Positions 24,618-32,093 of a DNA stretch of 55,058 nucleotides are shown here, piece by piece. The DNA is taken from contig JAUMMZ010000014.1 in NCBI GenBank assembly GCA_031296755.1, positions 1 to 55,058 of the forward strand. Direction: 5' to 3'. Position numbers and translations under genes: made by a program. The notes beneath the pieces were generated by a model, which was not told the origin of the DNA, did not search any database, and worked only from the letters and a program-made list of their open reading frames with translations. Position 1 is the first letter of the stretch; each line of letters starts with the position of its first letter. Origin of the DNA: Collinsella sp. Its GTDB lineage: Bacteria; Actinomycetota; Coriobacteriia; Coriobacteriales; Coriobacteriaceae.

Positions 24618-25395
24618 CGCGCTGCTTGAGCGCCTGGCGGCCCCGCCTGCGCGTGCTACGCAGGAGCGCTACCGCCACGAACTCAAATATCTCATTAACG
24701 AGGGCGAGCACGCCGCGCTTGCCTGTCGCATGTCGCCGGTCTTTAAGCTGGACAAGCATGCACGGGCGGGCGGTTACACCATCCGCAGCCTGTATTTTGA
24801 CGACTACTGCAACTCGGCCTACGAGGAAAAAGACGCCGGTATCCTGATGCGCAAAAAGTATCGCGTGCGCATCTATAACGGCAGCGACAAGGTGATTAAG
24901 CTCGAGCGTAAAAAGAAGTACGGCAGCTGGATCTACAAGGAGGACGCGCCGCTCACGCGCGACGAGTTTGAGCAGATCTTGGCCGGAGACTACGACTTTT
25001 TGCTGAGGAGCCCCTATCCGCTCTGCCGCGAGTTCTACATCGAGTGCATGTGCAACATGATGCGGCCGCGGACCATCGTGGACTACGAGCGCGAGCCGTG
25101 GGTGATGGACGAGGGCACGGTGCGCATTACGTTTGACATGAACGTGCGCGCCGCGGTGGGAAGTTTTGACATCTTTGACGCGACCTTGCCCGCGTTGCCC
25201 GTGCTGGAGCCCGGCAAGCTGGTGATGGAGGTCAAGTTTACCGAGTTTTGTCCGCAGCTGGTGCGCGATATGGTGCCACCGGGCGCCGCAGAGCTCACGG
25301 CGGTCTCCAAGTACTGCCTGTGCTACGAAAAGACCGCCTACCTGCGCGGCTTTAACTACTGGGAATCGGATTTTGAGAACCGAGGGGATATTTAG
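24604..25395 (+). CDS. VTC-domain polyphosphate polymerase-like protein
   Basis: 263 residues. The body is a VTC tunnel domain of the triphosphate-tunnel superfamily: RYRHELKYLINEGEH, IRSLYFDD, KKYRVRIYN, IKLERKKKYGSWIYKE and near the end LVMEVKFTE, which give the Lys/Arg/Glu-rich beta-barrel. Eukaryotic VTC4 makes polyphosphate from ATP; bacterial versions are little studied. It overlaps the CotH gene by 14 bases and precedes the DUF4956 gene by 3 bases, so all three are co-expressed. No membrane segment of its own; it probably works with the DUF4956 protein at the membrane. Confidence 0.88.
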   Translation: MRRASALLERLAAPPARATQERYRHELKYLINEGEHAALACRMSPVFKLDKHARAGGYTIRSLYFDDYCNSAYEEKDAGILMRKKYRVRIYNGSDKVIKLERKKKYGSWIYKEDAPLTRDEFEQILAGDYDFLLRSPYPLCREFYIECMCNMMRPRTIVDYEREPWVMDEGTVRITFDMNVRAAVGSFDIFDATLPALPVLEPGKLVMEVKFTEFCPQLVRDMVPPGAAELTAVSKYCLCYEKTAYLRGFNYWESDFENRGDI

Positions 25396-25398
25396 ACC

Positions 25399-26064
25399 AT
25401 GAGCACTAGGGACTTTTTTAAGAACTCCGTCTTGGAGGCGTTTGGTCAGGTCGACCCTGCCAAGATCGGTCTATCGCTGCTCGTGGCGCTCGCCATGGGC
25501 ATTCTGATCTATTGCGTGTACAAGCGCTTTTTTACCGGCGTGGTGTACTCGCGCAGCTTTGCCGTGACGCTCGTGGGCATGTGCGTGCTTACGTGCATGG
25601 TGACGCTCGCGATCTCGACCAACGTGGTCATCTCGCTCGGTATGGTCGGTGCTCTGTCCATCGTCCGTTATCGTACGGCGGTGAAGGACCCGCTCGACTT
25701 GCTGTACCTGTTTTGGGCCATTACCACGGGCATTACGGCGGGCGCCGGCATGTACGCGCTCGTGGGGCTGACGGCAGTGGTCATCGTGGCGATGATCGCC
25801 GGCTTCGCTGCGCACCAGGACAAGGCGCGCGTGTACATGATGGTCATCCACTACACGGGCCAGACCACGGGCGACGACATCGTGCGCGCATTTGGCCGCA
25901 CTAAGTTCACCGTCAAGTCCAAGACGATGCGCGGCGACAAGGTCGAGATGGCCGTGGAGGTGTTCTCGGACGGCGTGGATATGCCGTACGCGGATGCCAT
26001 CCGCGCGCTCGACGGTGTCGAGGACCTCACGCTCATCCAGTACAACGGTGAGTATCACGGTTAG
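25399..26064 (+). CDS. DUF4956 membrane protein
   Basis: 221 residues. Three or four helices occupy about 20-140, with the DUF4956 hallmark SLGMVGALSIVRYRTAVKDP between helices, followed by an ACT-like cytosolic domain. DUF4956 proteins regularly sit next to VTC-domain and CotH genes and are thought to serve polyphosphate-like synthesis or export. This is the last gene of the pel operon. No strong terminator is seen before the LacI gene 108 bp downstream, apart from a weak hairpin ending in TTTTTT near 26085-26095. Confidence 0.88.
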   Translation: MSTRDFFKNSVLEAFGQVDPAKIGLSLLVALAMGILIYCVYKRFFTGVVYSRSFAVTLVGMCVLTCMVTLAISTNVVISLGMVGALSIVRYRTAVKDPLDLLYLFWAITTGITAGAGMYALVGLTAVVIVAMIAGFAAHQDKARVYMMVIHYTGQTTGDDIVRAFGRTKFTVKSKTMRGDKVEMAVEVFSDGVDMPYADAIRALDGVEDLTLIQYNGEYHG

Positions 26065-26142
26065 TTGGGTTTCGGCGCTCGCTGACGTTTTTTCGACCTG
26101 GGTGAAATCAATTCATCTGGAGTGCCTTTATGGCTATCATGG

Positions 26143-26156
26143 TGAAAGCGATTTCA
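26143..26156. promoter_or_regulatory. LacI/cre-type operator TGAAAGCGATTTCA
   Basis: TGAAA-GCGA-TTTCA is a perfect match to the TGAAANCGNTTTCA consensus of LacI/CcpA-type operators. It lies 16 bases before the TTG start of the LacI gene, so autoregulation is likely. A weaker TGAAATCAATTCA lies at 26103-26115. Confidence 0.65.
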
Positions 26157-26171
26157 ATGACAGGGGTACCA

Positions 26172-27152
26172 TTGGTAAAGATGAAAGATGTCGCCGAGCT
26201 GGCGGGCGTTTCGAGCGCCGCGGTCTCGCGCTATCTTAACGGTGGCTATATTTCGGCAGATAAGGCCGAGCGCATTAAGCAGGCGATCGAGCAGACCGGC
26301 TACGTGCGCTCCAACCAGGCCCGCGCGCTGCGCACGGGGTCTACCAAGCTCATCGGCGTCATCGTGCCTAAGATCAACTCCGAATCGGTGAGCCGTATTA
26401 CCGCCGGTATTGGCCAGGTACTCGGCCGCCGCGGCTACCAGATGTTGCTGGCAAATACCGACAATTTGGCGGAGCGCGAGCTCGAGTACCTGGACCTGTT
26501 TCAGAACCACCCGGTTGACGGCATCGTGCTCGTGGCAACCATGATTACCGATGAGCATCGCCACGCCATCGCATCCTGCCGCGTGCCGATGGTGCTGATT
26601 GGCCAAAACGTCGAGGGCGCGGCCTGCGTGTACCACGACGACTATGAGGCTGCTTTTGAGCTGGGCCGGGCGTTGGCTGGGCGTGTGACGGGCAAGATCG
26701 GCTACGTCGGCGTTACCGAGGACGACCAAGCCGCCGGCTACGATCGCCGTCACGGTCTGCAAGCCGGTCTGGCTGCTGCGGGCGTTGAGCTCGACCCCGC
26801 GATGATCCGCTATGGCTCGTTTACGTTGGATTCCGGCTATCGTGCCGCGCGTGAGCTGCTGCAGGCCGATTCGCATCTTGACTTTATTGCCTGTGCGACC
26901 GATACCATGGCCGCCGGTGCCCTGCGCGCGATCGATGAGGTGCGTGGCGCGGGAGAGGGCGCCCATCGCGTGAGCGGTTTTGGCGACAACGCCTTTTTGC
27001 GTGCGCTGACGGGCGGTATCCCTACCGTGCATTACGGCTATCTGACCAGTGGCGTTGAGGCCACGAGTATGTTGCTCGACGTGGTTGACGGCGTGGAGGG
27101 GGAGCGCGGCATGCGCGCGCTCAAACTGGATCATCAGCTCATGTGCGTGTAG
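26172..27152 (+). CDS. LacI-family transcriptional regulator
   Basis: 326 residues. The HTH is MKDVAELAGVSSAAVSRYLN plus the hinge NQARALRTGSTKLIGVIVP; a periplasmic-binding-like sugar domain follows. I start it at TTG 26172 (giving MVKMKDVAELAG) because AGGGG lies 5 bases upstream and this is the usual N-terminal length; ATG 26181 is the alternative. Longer starts would run through the operator at 26143. Its sugar domain resembles sucrose-type regulators (ScrR/SacR) and it is a paralogue of the regulator at 28937, but no sugar gene is directly adjacent. It could control the sucrose locus 3 kb downstream or act alone. Confidence 0.88.
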   Translation: MVKMKDVAELAGVSSAAVSRYLNGGYISADKAERIKQAIEQTGYVRSNQARALRTGSTKLIGVIVPKINSESVSRITAGIGQVLGRRGYQMLLANTDNLAERELEYLDLFQNHPVDGIVLVATMITDEHRHAIASCRVPMVLIGQNVEGAACVYHDDYEAAFELGRALAGRVTGKIGYVGVTEDDQAAGYDRRHGLQAGLAAAGVELDPAMIRYGSFTLDSGYRAARELLQADSHLDFIACATDTMAAGALRAIDEVRGAGEGAHRVSGFGDNAFLRALTGGIPTVHYGYLTSGVEATSMLLDVVDGVEGERGMRALKLDHQLMCV

Positions 27153-27154
27153 CC

Positions 27155-27178
27155 GGCGGGCATTATTGCCCGTTCTTT
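27155..27178 (+). terminator. Terminator of the LacI gene
   Basis: CGGGC-attatt-GCCCG, extended by two G-U pairs, directly after the stop codon and followed by TTCTTT. Short but well placed. Confidence 0.45.
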
Positions 27179-27305
27179 CCGAGCCCTCAGCAAGGCCTTT
27201 AGTTTCCTCCAGATTCTGATCGGCTATCACAAGCTTGGCTTCTAGGCGTTTGGTCGTGGGCTGTCGGAGCGCTTGGCGGCGCTCTGGCGCTATACTGCAG
27301 CCGTT

Positions 27306-27342
27306 ACCCATGATGCGGGGAACACCCGTGTTATGGGTTTTT
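27306..27342 (+). terminator. Intrinsic terminator or attenuator before PLP gene
   Basis: ACCCATGATGCGGG (27306-27319) pairs along all 14 positions, three of them G-U, with 27325-27338 around a GAACA loop, followed by TTTTT. It lies 150 bases after the LacI stop, which has its own terminator, and only 22 bases before the PLP gene. A TATACT box ends about 12 bases upstream of the stem. This arrangement suits a leader attenuator for the PLP gene better than a LacI terminator. Confidence 0.65.
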
Positions 27343-27364
27343 GCTTTTGAGGGGACGGTGCCGT

Positions 27365-28357
27365 ATGGACGTGCGGGGATTCGAAGAGGCATGGAGTGCG
27401 CGTGCCCGTGCGCGCGAGGCTCGGTTGCTGGCGGCACCGCATGTGCCGGCGGCATTGTCGTTGCTGGGTATCGTGCGTCCCGGTGACCGTCTGGTGGCTT
27501 TCGCGGATGACTTCGCCGCTGCGTTTTCGCGCGGTTTTGAGGTCCACGATGTAGTGCTGGTGGGGGAGCTGTCCGTTGCGGCGTTTGAGGCTGCGTCCGA
27601 GGGTTTTGCCGATTCGTTTGACGCTGAGGCCCCGCATCTGTGGTGGTTCGTGAACTCCATTGGCGGCTTTGGCCTGCGCGTGCCCGACCTTCGCGCGTTG
27701 GGGCAGGCGGCGCGTGCGTGTGGTGCGTTGCTGGTGGTTGATAACACCGTTTCGTCGGTCTTTGGGTGCGATCCGCTGCGTTTGGGTGCCGTGCTGTCGC
27801 TCGAGGCACTCGACCGTGTGTGCGCTGGTGAGGGGCCGCGAAACCTGGTGGCCGTTTCGGTTGCGCGCTCGCAGCTCAAGCGCCATCGTATGGATGCTGC
27901 GGGTGAATGTGCGCATGCGGTGCTTGCTAGCTGCGGTTTGTCCACGCTCGATTTGGGCAACGATGATGCCGGCGTGCTGGAGCGAGGCCTCGTTTCGCTC
28001 GAAGCCCGCATGCAGGCCCACTTCGACCGTGCCCGCGCTCTTGCGGAGTACCTGGCTGCGAATGAAATGGTGCGCAACGTGCGCTATCCCGGTCTGGCGT
28101 CGCATCCCGATCACGCGGTGGCGACGGGTGTCCTGGAACACGGCTTTGGCCCTGCAGTGGAGTTCGACCTGATACATCGCACGGCAGCCGATCTATTCGA
28201 AACCCTGCCCGACGAGTTCCGCGCATCACCCGCCGGCGGCGCAGCGACACGCCTCTCAGCTCCATGCGGCAAGCGGGCAGCCACCATCCGTCTCTTCGCC
28301 GGCACCGACAACCCCCTGCAAGTAGCCGCCACCCTAGACAACGCCTTCAAAAAGTAG
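27365..28357 (+). CDS. Cys/Met-metabolism PLP-fold protein, apparently lacking the PLP lysine
   Basis: 330 residues of the cystathionine gamma-synthase/lyase family. Seen are LLVVDNTVSSVF (the VDNTF motif), LERGLVSLEARMQAH (RGLxTLxxRM) and VRNVRYPGLASHPDHAVA (YPGLxSHP). The segment that should read GADIVxHSxTKY is GAVLSLEALDRV, with Arg where the Schiff-base Lys belongs, and the later SVARSQLKRH has no SxTK either. The N-terminal substrate and PLP-phosphate part is shortened (330 versus about 380-400 residues). So it may be a catalytically dead homologue or use a different lysine (LKRH). ATG 27365 follows GAGGGGAC. It stands alone behind an attenuator-like hairpin. Confidence 0.75.
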   Translation: MDVRGFEEAWSARARAREARLLAAPHVPAALSLLGIVRPGDRLVAFADDFAAAFSRGFEVHDVVLVGELSVAAFEAASEGFADSFDAEAPHLWWFVNSIGGFGLRVPDLRALGQAARACGALLVVDNTVSSVFGCDPLRLGAVLSLEALDRVCAGEGPRNLVAVSVARSQLKRHRMDAAGECAHAVLASCGLSTLDLGNDDAGVLERGLVSLEARMQAHFDRARALAEYLAANEMVRNVRYPGLASHPDHAVATGVLEHGFGPAVEFDLIHRTAADLFETLPDEFRASPAGGAATRLSAPCGKRAATIRLFAGTDNPLQVAATLDNAFKK

Positions 28358-28383
28358 CTAAAAAGCCCGCCCCAAAAAGCTAC
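28354..28383. repeat. Intergenic repeat, GCCCCGTCCC type, copy 1
   Basis: GTAGCTAAAAAGCCCGCCCC plus AAAAAGCTAC, with 6-bp inverted ends. Two relatives are at 38117-38146 and, inverted, 54868-54893. It starts inside the stop codon of the PLP gene. Confidence 0.55.
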
Positions 28384-28387
28384 CCTG

Positions 28388-28562
28388 GTGCCGTGTCACG
28401 AAAACGGCCTATCTACCACGTTTAACCTCTAGGGGTCGACCATAGCCACATTTTTTGAAAATCGTCAAGCCTTCTACCAGTGGTTTTGTTTTCTTAATAT
28501 CCGGTATGGTCGAGGGTATTCGGCTAAACGTAGTAGATGGACCCATTTTGTGGCACGCAACT
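28388..28562. repeat. Roughly 175-bp imperfect palindromic element
   Basis: The left arm (28388-28447) and right arm (28501-28562) are complementary over about 58 bases with some mismatches. Shared blocks are ATCTACNACGTTTA and TCGACCATA, with outer CGTGNCACNAAAA. The centre is AT-rich. No frame inside codes for a protein. It has the form of a MITE or a long RNA hairpin. Confidence 0.55.
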
Positions 28563-28652
28563 CAATTCGTAAGCGCGGCGGACTATTAAACAGCCCTAAA
28601 CAGACTACTCTGCGTTGATGGTGGCGATGAGGCCGTCTTCTGGTGGTGCGAC

Positions 28653-28865
28653 ATGCTCTTGGTGGACTCCAGGACGGCCGCGGAGAAGCTCGCGACGATG
28701 CCCGCCGACGCCGACATGGGCCTGCTCTATAGGACCTACTCGGCCTCCTCGAAGCGTGAGGACGGCAGCTCGGAGTGGGACGACAGGCCCGTGTGGGGGC
28801 TCCACCACGGGGATCCGTACCCGTTCTGGCTTGATTGGCATCCGGGGGCAGGCGTTCCCTCGTGA
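28653..28865 (+). CDS. Possible small gene or gene remnant
   Basis: A 70-codon frame with strongly G/C-ending codons, which suggests real coding history: MLLVDSRTAAEKLATMPADA, then WDDRPVWGLHHGDPYPFWL. The frame is open for 19 codons before the ATG and no ribosome site is seen, so it may be the end of a larger lost gene. Not recognised. The opposite frame is a shadow apart from its last codons. Confidence 0.3.
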   Translation: MLLVDSRTAAEKLATMPADADMGLLYRTYSASSKREDGSSEWDDRPVWGLHHGDPYPFWLDWHPGAGVPS

Positions 28866-28936
28866 CACGCTTTTTGTCCTATAGCCCGTTTTCACGCTGT
28901 CGCCCTGCGGCGTTCGGTGAAAATAAGGTCGTTCGC

Positions 28937-29920
28937 CTACCGGGTCGTTGTTGGCCGAACGCTGCTTTTTCGTATGATGAGCTCTATCGGATAATCGCAA
29001 CACTCCGGTTCGATCGAGTTTCCGCTTGCGAGCTCGATTGCCTTAAGCGCCACATCTCGTCCCAATGCCTCGTAATCGTATGCAATGCTGGTGAGAGATA
29101 TTGATGGGAGGCTGCTGAAGGCGTGGTTTCCGAAGCTTGCGACTCGTATATCCCTTGGAACGGAAAGTCCTTTGGCATCGAGTGCGGAGAAGATTCCCAG
29201 GCAGAACCCATCTGATGCGGAAACAATGTAGTCGGGCTTCCATTCAAGCGCCTTAGCGGCACATGCATAGCCATGGTTGTCGACATGATCGACCTCGATA
29301 ACGCGGACTTGGGTATCAGAGGATAGCGTGCTCAAGACGCCCCTACAGCGCTCTTCTCCTGCCGACGGGTCATCGGAACCCATGGATAGGTAGACAAGGC
29401 GCTCTGGGTGTTGCCGTGCGACGTGCTCGCCCAGGAGGCGACCTCCCGAGTAGTCGTCAATTTTGCACCAGGGGAGGGTGTCGTAAGTCCGCCCGAGGAT
29501 GATGGTGGGCACTTTGATGCGCGATAGAAAGTCACGGTGCCCCTCGGTGATGAGCGCCGTGCCCAGTATGAGGGCATCGACTCCCTGCTGAATGAGCGCG
29601 CGCATATTCGCGATTTTGTTATCCTCGCCGGTTTCGTCGATCATGATGAATGGCTGATATCCGGCATCGTGGCACGCTGAGCTTATGCTCGAGAGCACGC
29701 GGTTTACACTTGGAGAGTCGAATCCGTCAATGAGAACGCCAATCAAGTAGCTTCGATTTGTTTTAAGACGGCTGGCAAATATATTGCTTTGAAAGCCGGT
29801 CTGCTGGATGACGGCGGCGATTTTGTCTGCGGACTGTTGGGATATGCTCCCGCCGTTTAAATAGCGAGATACCGTGCTTTTTGATAAGCCGCTCAGGGCG
29901 GCCACATCTTTGATGTTCAT
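28937..29920 (-). CDS. LacI-family regulator of the sugar locus
   Basis: 327 residues. The HTH reads MNIKDVAALSGLSKSTVSRY, followed by the hinge SRLKTNRSYLIGVLI and a sugar-binding domain ending VASFGNHAFSSLPSISLTSI. It is divergent from the esterase-PTS operon and shares its promoter region, the usual arrangement for a local repressor; the sequence resembles sucrose-type repressors. The ATG at 29920 gives the canonical N-terminus; ATG 29950, preceded by AAAGG, would add ten residues and is possible. The perfect palindrome at 30132-30147 is its probable target. Confidence 0.88.
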   Translation of the reverse strand: MNIKDVAALSGLSKSTVSRYLNGGSISQQSADKIAAVIQQTGFQSNIFASRLKTNRSYLIGVLIDGFDSPSVNRVLSSISSACHDAGYQPFIMIDETGEDNKIANMRALIQQGVDALILGTALITEGHRDFLSRIKVPTIILGRTYDTLPWCKIDDYSGGRLLGEHVARQHPERLVYLSMGSDDPSAGEERCRGVLSTLSSDTQVRVIEVDHVDNHGYACAAKALEWKPDYIVSASDGFCLGIFSALDAKGLSVPRDIRVASFGNHAFSSLPSISLTSIAYDYEALGRDVALKAIELASGNSIEPECCDYPIELIIRKSSVRPTTTR

Positions 29921-30091
29921 TCCGAATAGTCCAATCGCCGATAACGACATGAGGTGCCTTTACTCGCGAGCGGATGCGCGTGGCGGGCAAAAAGTGTTCG
30001 GTTACATATTACGTTGCCGCACGCATTTTGAACGTGAGCGGTTGATATATGGCGGCGAACGGTAGCATCACAAGGTTCCGCGAAGTTTATC

Positions 30092-30120
30092 TTGACTGAA
30101 TATGAAATCGAATACAGAAT
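30092..30120 (+). promoter_or_regulatory. Promoter of the esterase-PTS operon
   Basis: TTGACT (30092-30097), a 17-base spacer and CAGAAT (30115-30120). Transcription would start near 30127, just before the operator. The start codon assigned to the first gene lies 59 bases below the -10 box. Confidence 0.65.
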
Positions 30121-30131
30121 AAGAATCGTCA

Positions 30132-30147
30132 GTGGGAACGTTCCCAC
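30132..30147. promoter_or_regulatory. LacI-type operator GTGGGAACGTTCCCAC
   Basis: A perfect 16-bp palindrome of the TGGGANCGNTCCCA type used by LacI-family repressors. It begins about 5 bases after the expected transcription start, the place where a bound repressor blocks polymerase. The LacI gene at 28937-29920 is divergent and adjacent. Confidence 0.8.
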
Positions 30148-30178
30148 GTTGAGCCGGATGGTCGAGGGGGTGCCACTC

Positions 30179-31099
30179 ATGTTTGATTCTTCCAATGACG
30201 CAATAACGTATCGCGTCAATAAGGACAAGCAGTTGGGAGCCATAAAACGCAGATTGGCCGAAGGGAATGAGGCGCGGCGCTTCGTAATCCAAACTTCTGC
30301 CGGCGAAATAGCCGTGTATCGGTATGGCGCAGTTGAGGGGAGGTCGTGCGATCAGGCGCTGCCACTCGTTTTTAATTTTCATGGAGGCGGGTATGTTCTA
30401 CAAGACTGGGAGCTCGATATCCCGTTTTGCCGGGACCTCTCACGTTCAACTGGGTCAACGGTTCTCAATGTCGATTATCTCGTGGGGCCGGAGCACAAGT
30501 TTCCCGTCCCGCAGCACTCGGCTTTGGAGGTCATCAAGTATTGTGACGCCCATCGATCCGAAATGGGCCTTACAGGCGGCCCCATAATTGTTTGCGGTCA
30601 CAGCGCGGGAGGCAATCTTGCTGCAGCCCTTTGCGTCTTGGCCTCTCGATCCGATGAGGTATCGATAGGTGGCCTCATCATGAACTATCCGCCGCTTGCG
30701 CCCCTGAGCGTTCAACGGCCAAGCGTGAATACCGGCTCGGCGCTATCACAAACGAGGATGCAACAGTACGCATCGTGGGCATATGCGACGGAGGCCGACA
30801 TGCTGGACCCTGTTGCGTCTCCGCTTCTTGCCACGGATGTTGCGTGGCCGCCGGCTCTCGTGCACGCCGCCAGCTTGGACACGCTTTGCGAAGACTCGCG
30901 GCGCTTTGCCGCGATGCTGGACGAGGCCGGAGTGGCCGTAGATTACAAATGCTATGAGGGCTGCCACCACGGCTTTACTCATGAGGCTTTTGCGCGTGAA
31001 TACGACCCGTGCGCTTCAAAGGACGTATTGATGCGAACGGCTGCGTTTGTGCGCCGTGTGGCAACTGCCGCGGTCGTTGATGAGGGGGGCGTGGCGTAA
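30179..31099 (+). CDS. HSL-type alpha/beta hydrolase (esterase)
   Basis: 306 residues. NFHGGGYVLQDWELDIPF contains the oxyanion HGGG (68-71) and VCGHSAGGNLAAAL the nucleophile Ser142, as in hormone-sensitive-lipase family esterases. The acid and base are probably in HAASLDTLCEDS and CHHGFTHEAF. I start at ATG 30179 (GAGGGGG 8 bases upstream) because a start at 30092 would lie within the promoter and operator. First gene of an operon with a second hydrolase (TAATG overlap), a PTS transporter and a deacetylase, so it probably removes acyl groups from an imported sugar. Cytosolic, no signal peptide. Confidence 0.88.
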   Translation: MFDSSNDAITYRVNKDKQLGAIKRRLAEGNEARRFVIQTSAGEIAVYRYGAVEGRSCDQALPLVFNFHGGGYVLQDWELDIPFCRDLSRSTGSTVLNVDYLVGPEHKFPVPQHSALEVIKYCDAHRSEMGLTGGPIIVCGHSAGGNLAAALCVLASRSDEVSIGGLIMNYPPLAPLSVQRPSVNTGSALSQTRMQQYASWAYATEADMLDPVASPLLATDVAWPPALVHAASLDTLCEDSRRFAAMLDEAGVAVDYKCYEGCHHGFTHEAFAREYDPCASKDVLMRTAAFVRRVATAAVVDEGGVA

Positions 31100-32025
31100 T
31101 GTATACGACCGACATCAAGCTCGATGCTCAAGGTAGATCGACCCTGCGCACCTTTTTTCTTGAACCTAATATCTCTTATCAGGTTAAGAAGCTCCGACCG
31201 CTTGTGATCGTGTGCCCTGGTGGAGGCTATGTATTGCATGCGACAAAGGAGCAAGAGCCTGTTGCCATGCGCTTTGCTGGCGCAGGATATCATACCGCGG
31301 TATTGAGATATCCGGTTTTGTTTCGATCGCGCCCAAAGAAGCCAGGCGAAGAGCTTGTAATAGATCGTACAGCAACGTTTCCCGCCCCTTTGATTGCGCT
31401 TATGCAAGCGATGGCCTGGGTCCGGGCTCATGCTCAAGAGTATGCCATCGATGCATCTCGCATATACGTGGTTGGCTTCTCAGCTGGCGCCCATCTCGCC
31501 GCGTGTCTTGCCGAGCATTGGGATGATCCGGACTTGCTGAGCCAGGTGCCTGGGGTTGATCCGCGTGACTGCGCGCCCACGGGTGTGGTGCTTGGCTATC
31601 CGCTCGTGAACCCTTTGGATATGGCAACTCGCGCTGTTGACAGCTGTCCAAAAGAGATGCGTTGGCAAATTCCATATATCCAGCGCGCCCTGTTTGGGCG
31701 AAACGACGGTGCGGCCGAATGCGATGAGCGTTTCGACCTGATTTCCGGAGTGAGGCCTGATATGCCCAGGGTATTCATGTGGCAAACCGCGGAGGACCAA
31801 GTGGTTAATCCCGCTCGTGCGTGCCAGTTTGCCGCGGCCCTGATAGATGCTGGCGTTCCCTGCGAGTTTCATCTATTCCCAACGGGGCCACATGGAATGG
31901 CTCTCTGCGAGCCGGCCTCTGCTGCAAAGACTGAGGATGAAGATGCGTATGCCGCGGCGTGGGTGCCGCTTGCCCTCGCATGGTTGCGGCGCGACGAGCC
32001 GCATCGGGATCAGGCATCTCTTTAA
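31099..32025 (+). CDS. Alpha/beta hydrolase, acetyl-xylan-esterase/BD-FAE-like
   Basis: 308 residues. PLVIVCPGGGYVLHA (oxyanion GGGY) and YVVGFSAGAHLAACL (nucleophile Ser128) are typical of the BD-FAE-like carbohydrate esterases; VFMWQTAEDQVVNP and FPTGPHGMAL supply Asp and His. No signal peptide, so it works on a sugar after import. It starts inside the stop codon of the first hydrolase, which indicates coupled translation. It precedes the PTS gene by 68 bp. Confidence 0.87.
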   Translation: MYTTDIKLDAQGRSTLRTFFLEPNISYQVKKLRPLVIVCPGGGYVLHATKEQEPVAMRFAGAGYHTAVLRYPVLFRSRPKKPGEELVIDRTATFPAPLIALMQAMAWVRAHAQEYAIDASRIYVVGFSAGAHLAACLAEHWDDPDLLSQVPGVDPRDCAPTGVVLGYPLVNPLDMATRAVDSCPKEMRWQIPYIQRALFGRNDGAAECDERFDLISGVRPDMPRVFMWQTAEDQVVNPARACQFAAALIDAGVPCEFHLFPTGPHGMALCEPASAAKTEDEDAYAAAWVPLALAWLRRDEPHRDQASL

Positions 32026-32093
32026 TAGTGTTTTGTTGCCGTAGTGGTCGAGCCTGGAGAATGGGCTTAGTCCACACGATGAAAGGAGACGGT

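Larger units (their letters stand above)
28384..28936. other. Intergenic stretch with large palindrome and a gene remnant
   Basis: No intact gene of known family. It contains the palindromic element at 28388-28562 and a short minus-strand remnant at 28605-28637 (GLIATINAE). That remnant looks like the end of the ModE-type regulator found intact at 38143-38490 (TLIATITEK). A 70-codon plus-strand frame (28653-28865) follows. Confidence 0.5.

Noticed and set aside
26154..27809. 551-codon minus-strand frame across the LacI and PLP genes
   Set aside because: Antisense to two recognisable genes on the plus strand; composition is unnatural (Arg/Pro/Gln/Thr-rich).
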